In this document: in pieces, positions 37,101-46,717 of the stretch
Position numbering within the stretch: the stretch's first letter is position 1
How the letters are laid out: every line of letters starts with the position of its first letter
NCBI RefSeq assembly: GCF_004337985.1
Contig: NC_043740.1
Span: 1,469,200 to 1,533,199 of the forward strand
Reading direction: 5' to 3'
Length of the DNA stretch: 64,000 bases
Source: Pyricularia pennisetigena
Taxonomy: Eukaryota > Ascomycota > Sordariomycetes > Magnaporthales > Pyriculariaceae
Program-made: the position numbers and the translations under genes
The notes under the pieces: model-generated
What the model was told of the DNA's origin: nothing
The model's input: the letters and a program-made list of their open reading frames with translations, nothing else
Database searches by the model: none

Positions 37101-37638
37101 GCTGGCGCTGCCTCCGGCTCTTCATACTCCTCCTTGTAGCCATCAAACTCCTTGCCGAACTTCTTGACCTCCTCTGCAAGTTTGTCGGCACAGGCCTTGA
37201 TAGGCAGACCGGTGCAGTGATAACCCTGAGGCCAGAACGTCCTCTTTCCCTGCATCCGGGAGAAACCCATTTGGAATTCGACTTTGCTCATCGTGAAGTA
37301 GTGTCCAATGTGAAGGACACCGTTCATATAGGGGTAGGCAATCGTTCCGTAGAACTTGGGATATTTGGCACGAAGCTCTTCGGGAGATATCGAGTCCAAG
37401 GGATATTCGTCCAGGGACGGTGCATTGAAGTTGAAGACGCCATCTTCCTCCCACTTTTGCTGGTACTTTTTCTCAATGGTGACAAGGGCAGTTCGCTTTT
37501 CGGTCTGTGTGGAAACACATGTCAGCTACTCCTATTACTCTCATATGACCATTGGTTCATAACCCGTACTCCTTTCAACTCCTTGGTCTTGGAAATTTGA
37601 AGCCCATCCATGGTGGGGATGGGAGTTGCCGCCGCCAT
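34125..37638 (-). CDS. CDC60: Leucyl-tRNA synthetase, cytosolic
   Basis: Class Ia aminoacyl-tRNA synthetase charging tRNA-Leu. Three exons, 37570-37638, 35423-37504 and 34125-35348, all phase 0, giving 1124 aa, which matches the eukaryotic/archaeal cytosolic type (about 1,100 aa) and not the shorter mitochondrial enzyme. The HIGH motif is H88-IGH91 in NGVLHIGHY and the KMSKS motif is K756-MSKS760, both intact. The region between about 230 and 470 is the inserted CP1 editing domain. The C-terminus has the Lys-rich extension found in cytosolic LeuRS. No targeting peptide is seen. The start has a good context (CGCCATGG). Neurospora calls the corresponding gene leu-6. It is divergent from the 140-aa membrane-protein gene. 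Confidence 0.97.
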
Positions 37639-38562
37639 GGCGCTGTTACTGTACAGATCGTCAATCCGAGTGATCAAGTTCTCAGGTTACTTCGTGCAGA
37701 TCAAGTGGCCGAGAAGCTGATTGACAGTTTGGCAGTCCGCGGTGATGAAAATTCAAAACTACCGCCTAGAAAACTTCACTTAGATTTGACTCACGGAGCC
37801 TCCATCATCGCGAAAACATTCTATGGAGGGGCAAACAAGCCAAACAGCGGGGTGCTGCTTGTTGACAGGGGTCCAAAAGAAACTAAGCCTATTATGGACT
37901 AGTACAAATCTCAGGAACACAAGAAAGTCAATATCCCTGAGCTATTGGCACTGTGAGTTTGTTTGTTTTTGCCTTGACAGCCAGCCATTCACATACGGAG
38001 TGGTGCTGCACTTTGGCAGTTCGCCGGATGAGAGAAACTGATAGTCATTGGCAGCTCTAGTGGCACTCAAAATAGATTATATAAGTATACACTACATACG
38101 ATATCGTATTTGCTGACCTGAACTGTGCAAAAATTCCTGCACGATCCACTTAATTATTTACCCTGACATGGGAAGGAGCAAAAATGGCTGCAGGACTGAG
38201 TACAGTGACCTCTGGTCGAGGCAAGGTCCGCACACGTTGAGCTGCTTTTGGAGGCAGCCATTGCAATAAGTGCCGGTTGTACTGATCGATTGAAAGCGAA
38301 AGAGGGCGACGCTATTCGACTATCTGGTACCCAGTAGAGGGTGGGGCCTAAGTGCAGTTCGTCCACCAATTACAGTCAGCCGTTGATTAGGCGCAACGAA
38401 AAAGCACGTGAATTCCCTAGCAATTTACATTTACCAAGCAGGTCTGCATGTAATGCGATCATCATGCGATACGAGACGAAATAAATAAATAAAAATAATA
38501 CCGCTCTGCAAACCTCAATCTTCAAACTCTCGACTGAGATAGAGCCCAGATTTTCTGGCATC
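37639..38562. promoter_or_regulatory. Divergent promoter interval LeuRS / 140-aa protein
   Basis: About 0.9 kb between two start codons; no gene inside. Short frames near the LeuRS end are chance. Confidence 0.5.
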
Positions 38563-39158
38563 ATGTTCTCGGCCACCCTCGCGCGGAGGCTTGCCACAGC
38601 AGCAGAAACATCTGCCTCGGGCGTGAAGAGCAGCGGCAAACTCTACATAAGTCGATACCCGGCCAAGAAGGTTTGGCCGCCAGACTACTCCAAGCTGACG
38701 CCCCAGGCCCAGCTCAAGTATGAAAAGAAGTACAAGAGGAGGGTTGCTATGCTCTCGGAACGGCCGCGATGGGACAGGTCTGTCAAGCTCGCGCAGCTTC
38801 TCTCCGTCACGTGTACGTCTTGTGGAAACTCTACAGTCCAATTTCTTTACCTTGAAACAAACTGCCGAGCCTACTGGGAAACGCTAACTTTGGCCACGGA
38901 TTATAGCCATTCTGACGTACGCCATACTCTTCATGAAATGGGAAGACGAGAGACACAATCCGTTCTTCGGGGTACGTACAACCGGTGTTTACCGGCCCGC
39001 TCCATTACATCTAGACTGGACGTCTCTAACTAGATATTGCGCTTCCTCAGATCAAAAAGGGCTTCTGGGCGCAGTTCGGATACACTCTTGACATGGGGAC
39101 CAAAACGCCCATCCAGAGCACAACTGCGCGCCCGGATTTCAATAAGAATCCTCACTAA
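38563..39158 (+). CDS. Small single-membrane-span protein, probably mitochondrial
   Basis: Three exons, 38563-38812, 38907-38971 and 39051-39158, joined in phase for 140 aa. The second intron has a CTAAC branch point and CTTCCTCAG acceptor. The N-terminus (MFSATLARRLATAAE) is Arg/Ala/Ser-rich without acids until residue 15, like a mitochondrial presequence. A KVWPPDYSKLTPQAQLKYEKK block and basic KKYKRR follow, then one hydrophobic span at about 76-94 crossing the first splice junction (LAQLLSVTSILTYAILFM), then acidic/polar KWEDERHNP. I do not recognise a named family; the conserved look suggests a fungal inner-membrane protein, but that is inference. Confidence 0.75.
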
Positions 39159-39528
39159 ATATCTTGTCACCCTTACCTTCTCTTGTACAATATAATGTAG
39201 CCATTAGTATTTCAGCATGAGCACTGGTGTACTGCTTTCTGTTCCACCATCAGACCCGCTCCTGTTTGTACTTATAGCCTTCTCTCAGGACTGGCCCAGC
39301 TCTTCGCATATGCAAATCCTGTTCTAGGTCGCGGCGGCACAACGGTTTATGCCAGCCTTGTGGTTGGTATCTGTGGGCTCCTGCCGAGTTTATGGATGCC
39401 AAAGGACCAGTCTCGATAAAGACCCCTTGATATGAAGACGTCCTCCGTGGCTTCGCAGCAACAGCGTCGGATCTTGCCAGGTTACCGTTTGATGTGTCCG
39501 GTGCGGAGCGCCCTCGCCGGCTACCTGG
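39159..39528. other. Convergent 3' interval, 140-aa protein / AP-3 sigma
   Basis: About 370 bp tail-to-tail; presumably the two 3' UTRs. Nothing else seen. Confidence 0.6.
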
Positions 39529-40192
39529 TCACCTTCCATGCCAAACACCAATACCCAAACCAGATCCTATACCACCGCCGCCTCCTCTCCCTTCGTTTGT
39601 CTGCCTCTTGGCGACAGTGCCCTGCGAGCGCACGCCCGCGACGATCCGATCCAGGTTCGTTTCCACGACGACGCCGCCGACAATCATCTCGCTCAGGGTC
39701 GAGTGCAACGTCTCAAAGTTGAAGATCAGGTCCAGCTCGCACACGTTCTCAAAGAGCTTGTCCAGCGCCTCGACGTAGACCTGGATCAGGTCGATGAGTG
39801 CGAGCGGAGACTCGGTTGCGGTCGATATGACGATGAAGAAGAGCGTGGCATAGTTTCTGTACGTGACGAGGGATGGCACGTCGTTCTGTTCGGTTGAGTC
39901 GGTGTGCGAGGTGCCCGAGGCGGCGAGGAGGGGAGGGAGCGGGAGGAAGTTGCACGACCCTGTGGGCCGGTTGGATACGAGCGTAAAGATTTCGGATATC
40001 AGCCGCTGCTGCATGTTTGTCTCCTGTGGCATACGCAATGTTCCATGTAAGCATCCGTCACGTCATAAGTGCTCACTAAGAGCGAAATGAAGCTTGCTCC
40101 GCCCCTTGATCGAGTTGTCTCACCAGCTGAGTATAAAACTTGGTCAACCGGGGCTGGCCTTGGCCATTAAAGACCAAGAACGCGTTGATCAT
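39529..40192 (-). CDS. APS3: AP-3 adaptor complex sigma subunit
   Basis: Small subunit of AP-3, which sorts cargo from the Golgi to the vacuole. Two exons, 40124-40192 and 39529-40023, phase 0, 187 aa. Exon 1 encodes the longin-fold start MINAFLVFNGQGQPRLTKFY, exon 2 continues ETNMQQRLISEIF. The block FVIS-like FIVISTATESPLALIDLIQ followed by LDKLFENVCELDLIFN is diagnostic of sigma subunits, and the DLIFNFETLH... variant fits sigma-3. The C-terminal 25 residues are a Gly-rich tail beyond the conserved fold. Divergent from frataxin with about 500 bp between starts. Confidence 0.95.
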
Positions 40193-40692
40193 GATGGGAG
40201 CCTGCCAACTTCGTCGGCCGTATACGTCGCTCAAGATCTGAACGAGGTTGGTGCAAATTGAAATGCCTTCAGACGAATGAATGAACGAGGGGCCGCGGTA
40301 GCGGTTGGTGGGCACCTGCGATGATGAATTGTGGGGTAACGGGCAGCAATGCAAAGGCTGTGTGGTGCAAGTGGGGCATCAACGACCCCAGCCCAATCCC
40401 GGCCTTGGCGCGACGTCAAGTGGAACTCAAAAAGCTCCAGGGGTGAGCTAACAACAAAGGAATTTAAGAAAGCTTCAAAGCTTCTCCCTCACGATTGAAA
40501 GTCCTGGCTCAGCTTTCTTTAAAGCCAACCACCTTCACTGCTTACAATTCCGATTCGGTACGGAGAGATAGTTTTGATCTGGTCACGCCATTGTATTCCT
40601 ACTGAACAGGTAGATACGGTATCATCCATCGTTCACAGCAAACGGTGGTCAACCAATTCAGCCTCTATCAAAGCATCGAAACCAGCAAAAGC
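40193..40692. promoter_or_regulatory. Divergent promoter interval AP-3 sigma / frataxin
   Basis: 500 bp between two start codons, so regulatory sequence is probably shared. No element identified. Confidence 0.55.
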
Positions 40693-41370
40693 ATGAGTCG
40701 TTCCGCAATCAATCTCATGCGGGTTGCCCGCCGTGGCGTGCTTCAGAATGCTACAATCGCCCAGCGGGCACCACTTCTATCTACTGCCGTCCCTACCCTG
40801 AGGAAGGTCAACATTGGCCCGGCCAAGCTGTACAGATCGGTTGCCACCGCCACGGCCAGCCGGAGGAAGGGTATTCAGCCAGAGTCGGAGACTCCGGAGC
40901 CAACAGACCCGGATGAGTCAGCCTACGTCCCCAAGACACCGGCTCCGCTTGAGGAATCAGAGTACCACGATCTTGCGGATGAGTATCTCGACAATGTCTT
41001 GAGCAAGCTCGAGGACGTGGCAGAGCAGCGACCCGATGTCGACGTTGAGTACTCGGTGAGTAGCGAATTCAAGCAACCACTTTCTCGGTCGTGACACGGC
41101 GTGTTGCTGACTTTTTGCTTCAAGTCCGGCGTCTTGACGCTGGCATTTCCACCGCTGGGAACCTATGTGATCAACAAGCAGCCGCCCAATAAGCAGATAT
41201 GGCTGTCATCACCCGTATCCGGCCCCAAGAGGTATGACTATGTCATCATTGGCGATGGACAGAACCAGAAGGAGGGTACCGGCTTGGGTGACTGGGTCTA
41301 CCTTAGGGACGGATCTACACTCAGTGGACTGCTCATGGAGGAGCTGAATGTCGATGTTATCACCCCTTAG
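40693..41370 (+). CDS. YFH1: Frataxin, mitochondrial
   Basis: Iron-binding activator of mitochondrial Fe-S cluster assembly on the Nfs1-Isu complex. Two exons, 40693-41055 and 41125-41370, phase 0, 202 aa. Residues 1 to about 55 are a typical presequence (Arg/Ser/Ala-rich, no acids early). The acidic helix ([29 protein letters not shown]) carries the iron-binding side, and the beta sheet follows with [19 protein letters not shown] and GPKRYD, the family signature. The start at 40693 is the first ATG in frame. Confidence 0.96.
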
Positions 41371-41906
41371 TAATGAGTGGTAGCTATGGATTCGGGAGGT
41401 TCCGCCGTTGTACAGTATGTAAGCATATGATTGGCCGTTGAAAGGTGAGGGCATCAAAGGCAGAAATTTTTTTGGGCGGACAAAACATGGCACATTGTAT
41501 GCGCGGCACTTGACAAGCTGGGCAGTCAAACTTCAGAGCCATTTGGTTTGTTGGTCACCGGATGGTTGAAAACTCAGATTCCTAGTATTTGTCACCCAAG
41601 GACAGCTTGATATCTATAGTTAGCCGATGCAGGGTAGGTAGAATCGAGTTATGGCAGGTTGTTCGAAAATATTCTTTTGCTTGACATACCTCCTTATTGA
41701 GAGATTGATCATTACGTATTCAGTTTCAGTCTGAGCTAATCCTGTGACTTATGAGCACCTTTGAACGAGATAGAAATTACCAGAAGTTTGGCTGGACATT
41801 TGGAAAATGATCGAACTTTGGTCCTTGGATGGGGTTGGTCGGTTGAGTCTTCTAGACTCCACTGCGAAATCCAAAGCCTCAGACGAACAGACGAACTGCT
41901 TTAAAG

Positions 41907-41948
<42 letters not shown>

Positions 41949-42042
41949 NTTTTTACTAAAAAGCAGCAGAACCCAGACTTCGAAAAAATCGTGAATAATC
42001 AATCATTAAAAAGGCCCATCCATTCTCTCTGTTCGAGGTGCA
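41371..42042. other. Frataxin 3' flank and promoter of the 152-aa gene
   Basis: About 670 bp; contains the T46 tract just upstream of the next gene and is otherwise unremarkable. Confidence 0.6.
41909..41954 (+). repeat. T46 tract with one N
   Basis: Forty-six positions of T with a single unresolved base at 41949, about 90 nt before the downstream start codon. Length is probably approximate. Confidence 0.9.
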
Positions 42043-42501
42043 ATGTTAAGGCCTCTTCAATTCCTAAGTCGACAAACATCGGTCTCAATCCGGCGCATCA
42101 CCACAGAAAAACGTTTCGACGTGCAGCAAAGCCGCCTCCAACACAGCATGGCAGACACCAAGAACACCACCAATGCAAGTCCTGCCCCTGAACAGGGCGC
42201 TGGGGAAGAGCAGAATAAGCCCATTCTTCCACTACCACCAGCGTCTGATCAACCCACCAGTCCGGACGGGGTAAAGCAGCTCAACGCCCAGGGCGGCTCA
42301 GTGTCATTCGACCACCTTGGACCAATAGTCGTAAATCAAGACGGGACCATGTCTAGGATAGCCAACTGGCCCAACATGACGGAGATAGAGCGCGAAAATA
42401 CCATTCGTATCTTGGGCAAACGCAATCAGCTTAGGATGGCAGAGCTTCGGAAAGCAGCCGAAGCTACAGAGAAGGCGGGTGATGGGGAGGCGAAGAACTA
42501 A
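42043..42501 (+). CDS. Small unknown protein with possible dual start
   Basis: Intronless, 152 aa. The first 35 residues (MLRPLQFLSRQTSVSIRRITTEKRF...) are Arg-rich and look like a mitochondrial presequence. A second ATG at residue 36 (42148) would begin a soluble acidic protein. The middle is low-complexity Pro/Glu/Ala. The C-terminal half holds a compact block, GPIVVNQDGTMSRIANWPNMTEIERENTIRILGKRNQLR (given in two pieces in families: GPIVVNQDGTMSRI then NWPNMTEIERENT), ending in charged Lys/Glu repeats. I cannot assign a family. The block looks conserved and structured rather than disordered, so a real gene is likely. Confidence 0.75.
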   Translation: MLRPLQFLSRQTSVSIRRITTEKRFDVQQSRLQHSMADTKNTTNASPAPEQGAGEEQNKPILPLPPASDQPTSPDGVKQLNAQGGSVSFDHLGPIVVNQDGTMSRIANWPNMTEIERENTIRILGKRNQLRMAELRKAAEATEKAGDGEAKN

Positions 42502-43138
42502 GGCCGACTCCGAACGGCTGCTATCATACCTACCCAACGGTCTAGTATAGAAATAAAGGTCCAAGAAGGGGAAAGCAATGGCACAACCGGAGAGATGTTG
42601 ATATTCTTGAACTTCAAAGTAGCCCTCCTTATTGTAGTAAATGACAGCAACATGTATCTGTTGTGCCCTGCCCAGACTCGCCACCCATAGATAGATCGAG
42701 TCGCCAACAGTGCTGTAGCTTGAGTGAGTAAGTGTACATACCAGGTTTGCACGGTACAGTAGACTGGTTGAGTGGAGCACTGGGGCCCTTTGAACCAAAA
42801 CCAGGGTGACTGTGGAGCTGGAGACACATAACGCGCTGTTAAGCAGCCCTCCCCCTTCTCTTCCCTCCTTGCATACGGGGGTGGGTTCGAATTCATTTCA
42901 CTTTCGTTCAATCCAAGCTCGTCCGAACCCCAAAAAAGAAAAAGCAAAGAAAGGGGTTGTGTTGACCCTTTCGCACTACGCGCCTACATACCCATACAAC
43001 AAAAAAAAAAAAAAAAAAAAAGACCCAATACCCCGTAATCCGCAATAAAGATTTCGCGGGGCCCAGGCCGCTGTCGATCCTGATACCCACCGCTCTGATG
43101 AGGTGACATCCGTAATTCTTTTCTTGCATGATTTCTAA
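42502..43138. other. Intergenic, 152-aa gene to palmitoyltransferase
   Basis: Same-strand spacing of 637 bp; includes A21 at 43001-43021, about 120 nt before the palmitoyltransferase start. No gene seen. Confidence 0.6.
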
Positions 43139-45081
43139 ATGGATGTAGCGTCTTCGTCGTTTGAGCCTCCGACGAACGCCATGTCCCGCCTGGCTCGGAG
43201 AATCGAGCGCTGCTGCTGCACCTGCCTCGGCCTCTCTCCTTTAGCTTTTGTATACGGCCTCACAACATGGGGAGTCTGGGTGATTGTCAGCATAGGATCG
43301 TCAAAGACATCTGTCAGTTGGATAGGTAAGTCTTTTGACCCTTATCTCTTCTCTCCTCCGGTGCAGCGAGATGTATCATGTCTCTCTATCGACGTCCCAA
43401 GGCTGCATTGTTGACTTGGGCTGTCTCGACACATCTAGGCACCACCTCTTCCCTCCTCGGCGTCATTCTCTATCTCCTTCTCAACTGGGCATACACCACA
43501 GCCGTCTTCACCCCACCAGGTAGCACAACCGACAACAATGGCTACAGCGCACTTCCCACCGCCCGCGCCCCTTCGGCGACGTCCTTCACGGTGAAATCCA
43601 ACGGTGAGCTGCGCTTCTGCAAAAAGTGCCAGGCCCGCAAGCCGGATCGTTCGCATCACTGCTCTACATGTCGCCGCTGCGTGCTCAAGATGGACCACCA
43701 CTGTCCCTGGCTCGCCACCTGCGTTGGCCTACGAAACCACAAGGCCTTCATCCTTTTCCTCATCTATACCACACTCTTCTGCTGGTATGCCTTTGCCGTC
43801 TCTGGCATGTGGACCTACAACGAGATCATGCAGGACACCACGTATGTCCAGGACCTAATGCCAATAAACTATATCATGCTCTGCGTCATCTCGGGCATCA
43901 TCGGCCTCGTAGTCGGCGCCTTCACCATCTGGCATCTCGTGTTGGTTGGCCGTGGCCAGACCACCATCGAGTGCCTCGAAAAGACGCGATACCTGTCCCC
44001 TCTGCGCAAGTCTCTCCGAAACGCCTATGACGCCCAGCACAGCGGCCACGGCATCCCCCTGCCGGCCTACGGCCAGCAGATCCTTGAGATGCACGAGAAT
44101 ATCGCACCGGGGATAACGCGGCCCGAGGAGGGCGAGGACTACGCCGGCGGCGGCCAGCCGCTCTCGACCATCCCCCAGCGCGACGGCAACGGTGCCATGT
44201 ACAGCGATGTGCCTGGCCCGGAGGGTCAGATGGGCCGCCGTCTGACATACGACGAGCTGGAACGGTACCGGGCCCGCAAGCGCTACGACGAATACCTCGA
44301 CGAGCAGGACAGCGCTAAGCTCCCCAACGTCTTCGATCTCGGCGTCCGCCGGAACTACCTCCATCTTTTTGGCCACAATCCCTGGCTCTGGCCTATCCCC
44401 ATCTGCACCACTACCGGCGACGGCTGGTCCTGGGAGCCCAGCCCCAAGTGGATCGAGGCGAGGGACAAGCTCGCCCTCGAGCGGGAGCAGCAACGGGCCA
44501 GGGAGCGCGCCGCCGGCTGGGGCATGCCAGACGATGCACAGGACCACGCCTCGGGCGCGCCGCCGCCGTGGAGCCAGACGTCACAAGCAGCACCGGTTTA
44601 CGCGCAGAATGGCCAGCAGCGGACGCACGACGAGTTCCACAACATAGCTTCTCCGGCGGCCGGCGGGGCTGGCAGGCACTACAACAGGAGCCCCATCGCC
44701 GGTGCCCGCGTCCCTTCCAAAGCCGACCGGGTTCTCGGTAGAGATCCAAGCCTGTACGTGGACGCGGCGCCGTCGCAACCCCCGCCTGTGTCTCTTTCCA
44801 TGCGCCGCCTCGGCCCCAAGGGACGGGACGATCTCCTCGATGATTATGACGATGACTACGACGACGATGATCATGCTGCCGTCCTCGAGCAGGACTTTGC
44901 CGCCCCGATGGGCACAGCCAAGGACATTGCAACAGATAGGAGATCGCCTGGCCTGAGGCCGGATATGGACTGGGGTCGGGGAGGCGCGAGCGGCCTGCTC
45001 AGGGGCAGCAGCGCCATGGGCCCGCGGTCACCCGTCACGGCCGGCAGGGCGAGGGGTGATTCGGACGTTGGTGTTGATTAA
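43139..45081 (+). CDS. PFA3: DHHC palmitoyltransferase, PFA3 type
   Basis: Integral membrane S-acyltransferase; in yeast Pfa3 palmitoylates Vac8 at the vacuole. Two exons, 43139-43325 and 43439-45081 (113-nt intron, GTAAGT donor), 609 aa. The splice joins SWIG to TTSSLLG within the second hydrophobic segment, as family members read. Four membrane spans are visible: about 37-55, 66-84, 166-190 and 210-235. The cysteine-rich domain runs CKKCQARKPDRSHHCSTCRRC and reaches the active D148-H-H-C151. A TTxE motif (QTTIE) follows the last span. The long C-terminal tail is disordered, Pro/Gly/Asp-rich. An internal ATG at 43181 is an alternative start. Confidence 0.93.
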
Positions 45082-45460
45082 TATTAGGGCGCGAATAGCT
45101 GAACCGTGTTTGCATAGATATATTGTGTTTGTAGTGTGCTTTTTTTTTTCTGTTTCTTTTTTGCATCTTGCTCTTGTCTGTCATTTACATGTCTAGACGA
45201 TGGTTTTACTTAGAAAACATTTAGCCTTTGTCTTATTGGCCCGTTTTGATATACGCAGCATGCTATCAAACGAGAGAGAAAAAAAAAACACCACAGTTAT
45301 GTAAGGATCCCCATACAGGGATTTCAATCATTGCCCCGTTTGGACATCCGAGCAAAAACCAACACGATCTAGTTCATAAATACATAAATCCAACCGTTTA
45401 AAGCCAGCCCAGTACGCCTTTTCGTTTCCCAACCATATAAACGCCAAACATGCTAACCCA
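45082..45460. other. Convergent 3' interval, PFA3 / 2EXR
   Basis: About 380 bp of AT-rich presumed 3' UTR sequence. No gene. Confidence 0.65.
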
Positions 45461-46717
45461 TCATAAATCAACATCTACTTGACCGTCAGCCTGCTGTTGC
45501 TGTTGCTGCCGTGCCTGATCCTGATCCTCTATCGACTTGCGATCGCTACTAAGGACCATAACCCCGCTCCGCCACATCGTATGTAACATCTCCATCCCCT
45601 CGGCGGCCTTCTCCTCCCTCGCCCAGCGGTCATAGTCCCTCGCGGCGCCGCCGGGCAGGCGACCATACTGCCAGCGCACGGAGCGAACGACGGCTACGTC
45701 CTCGAGCGCGGTGAAGCCGGAGCGCAGTAGCTCGGGGGGCGGGAGCCTCCGCGCGAAGAGTTCGGTTATGCCGTGCGTGCTGCTCCACGAGCAGCCAGCG
45801 ACCGCGAGGTGGCGAATGCGGTCGAGACCAGTCGTCTGGCGCCAGAGCGCAGCGCAGCGCGGCGAGACCACCCTGCCCAACAGGCAAATGACATCCTGGT
45901 TCAAATCGGCGTAGATGCGGGCTTGGCCGTCCTCGCAGCCGAGGACGAGCTCGTATCGCTTTAGGGCTACGGTTCGGGATTCGTGGCAAGCGTGGAGGAG
46001 TGCTGGTGGTGGCGTGGAGCTTGTCCAGCCTGTGGTTTTAGGTTTTGTCTTCAGGAGCTTGCTGCTGGTGTTTGCGGTGGGTTTGTTGGTCGGAGTGGGA
46101 CTGGGGGTCATGTGCGTAGTAGCAGTGCTGCTGTCGGTTGCAGCTTGGTTGTTGTCGTCTGCGGTTACGACAACAACGCTACCATCGTCGATGCTACTAT
46201 TATTAGGAGGTCCCCGCCTTCTTATTTGTGGTACAATAAGCCTCAATTCCGCCAGTAGATTGTCCGTAGCCGTGTATGGGGAACGCAGGACGACAGCCCG
46301 CGACCCCGGTAGAGCCTCTTGCCAGATCTGCAAACGAATCTCTGCAGGTAAACGGGAGAACTGCGGGAAGGTCTTCGGGGCACCGGCCTTCTCTCGAGCC
46401 CTTTTTTCCTTCAAGTTTTCTAGCCGCTCCCGAACAGCGTATTTGACTCGGCAGACATGTGCCCGGACCTGTCGCTTGTCCTCGGCGATCTGTACGGACA
46501 TATCGTCGAACCGGCCGGTCCAGCCGTCGACGAATATATCCCGTTGCAGACGCAGCGAGGACCTCAGCTCCCGTGACTGCACCCTTATGAAATCCATTGC
46601 CGGCTGCAGAAGTGTCCTGGTGCTGCTAGCAGTATCGGAGGTAACCGAGTGTGTTGCCGCTGTGCCTGTTGATTGGGATGGGCTAGCGCCTGTAGTAATA
46701 GGAGTAGCCGAATCCAT
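45461..46717 (-). CDS. 2EXR domain protein
   Basis: Intronless, 418 aa from the ATG at 46717; the frame is open further upstream but that sequence looks like leader. The N-terminal 120 residues are Ser/Thr-rich then basic/coiled. The 2EXR domain begins with FPQFSRLPAEIRLQIW (about 140-155) and continues, after a long low-complexity Thr/Asn/Pro insertion, with LLHACHESRTVALKRYEL and DLNQDVICLL, the usual second half. 2EXR proteins are abundant in filamentous fungi and have no established biochemical role; the LP-E-R-IW element resembles an F-box helix. The C-terminus has a six-glutamine run. Some relatives are expanded and variable, but here it stands alone. Confidence 0.82.
   Translation of the reverse strand: MDSATPITTGASPSQSTGTAATHSVTSDTASSTRTLLQPAMDFIRVQSRELRSSLRLQRDIFVDGWTGRFDDMSVQIAEDKRQVRAHVCRVKYAVRERLENLKEKRAREKAGAPKTFPQFSRLPAEIRLQIWQEALPGSRAVVLRSPYTATDNLLAELRLIVPQIRRRGPPNNSSIDDGSVVVVTADDNNQAATDSSTATTHMTPSPTPTNKPTANTSSKLLKTKPKTTGWTSSTPPPALLHACHESRTVALKRYELVLGCEDGQARIYADLNQDVICLLGRVVSPRCAALWRQTTGLDRIRHLAVAGCSWSSTHGITELFARRLPPPELLRSGFTALEDVAVVRSVRWQYGRLPGGAARDYDRWAREEKAAEGMEMLHTMWRSGVMVLSSDRKSIEDQDQARQQQQQQADGQVDVDL

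Noticed and set aside
36353..37600. Long plus-strand open frame antisense to LeuRS
   Set aside because: It mirrors the codon pattern of the well-supported synthetase on the other strand and has no domain of its own. The same applies to antisense frames over the WLM, EME1, PFA3, NMO and ERD2 genes.
43378..43438. Coding use of the stretch before the PFA3 exon 2 acceptor, using the earlier GTGCAG acceptor
   Set aside because: It stays open but would insert residues into a membrane segment. The TCTAG acceptor at 43438 restores the family sequence SWIG-TTSSLLG.
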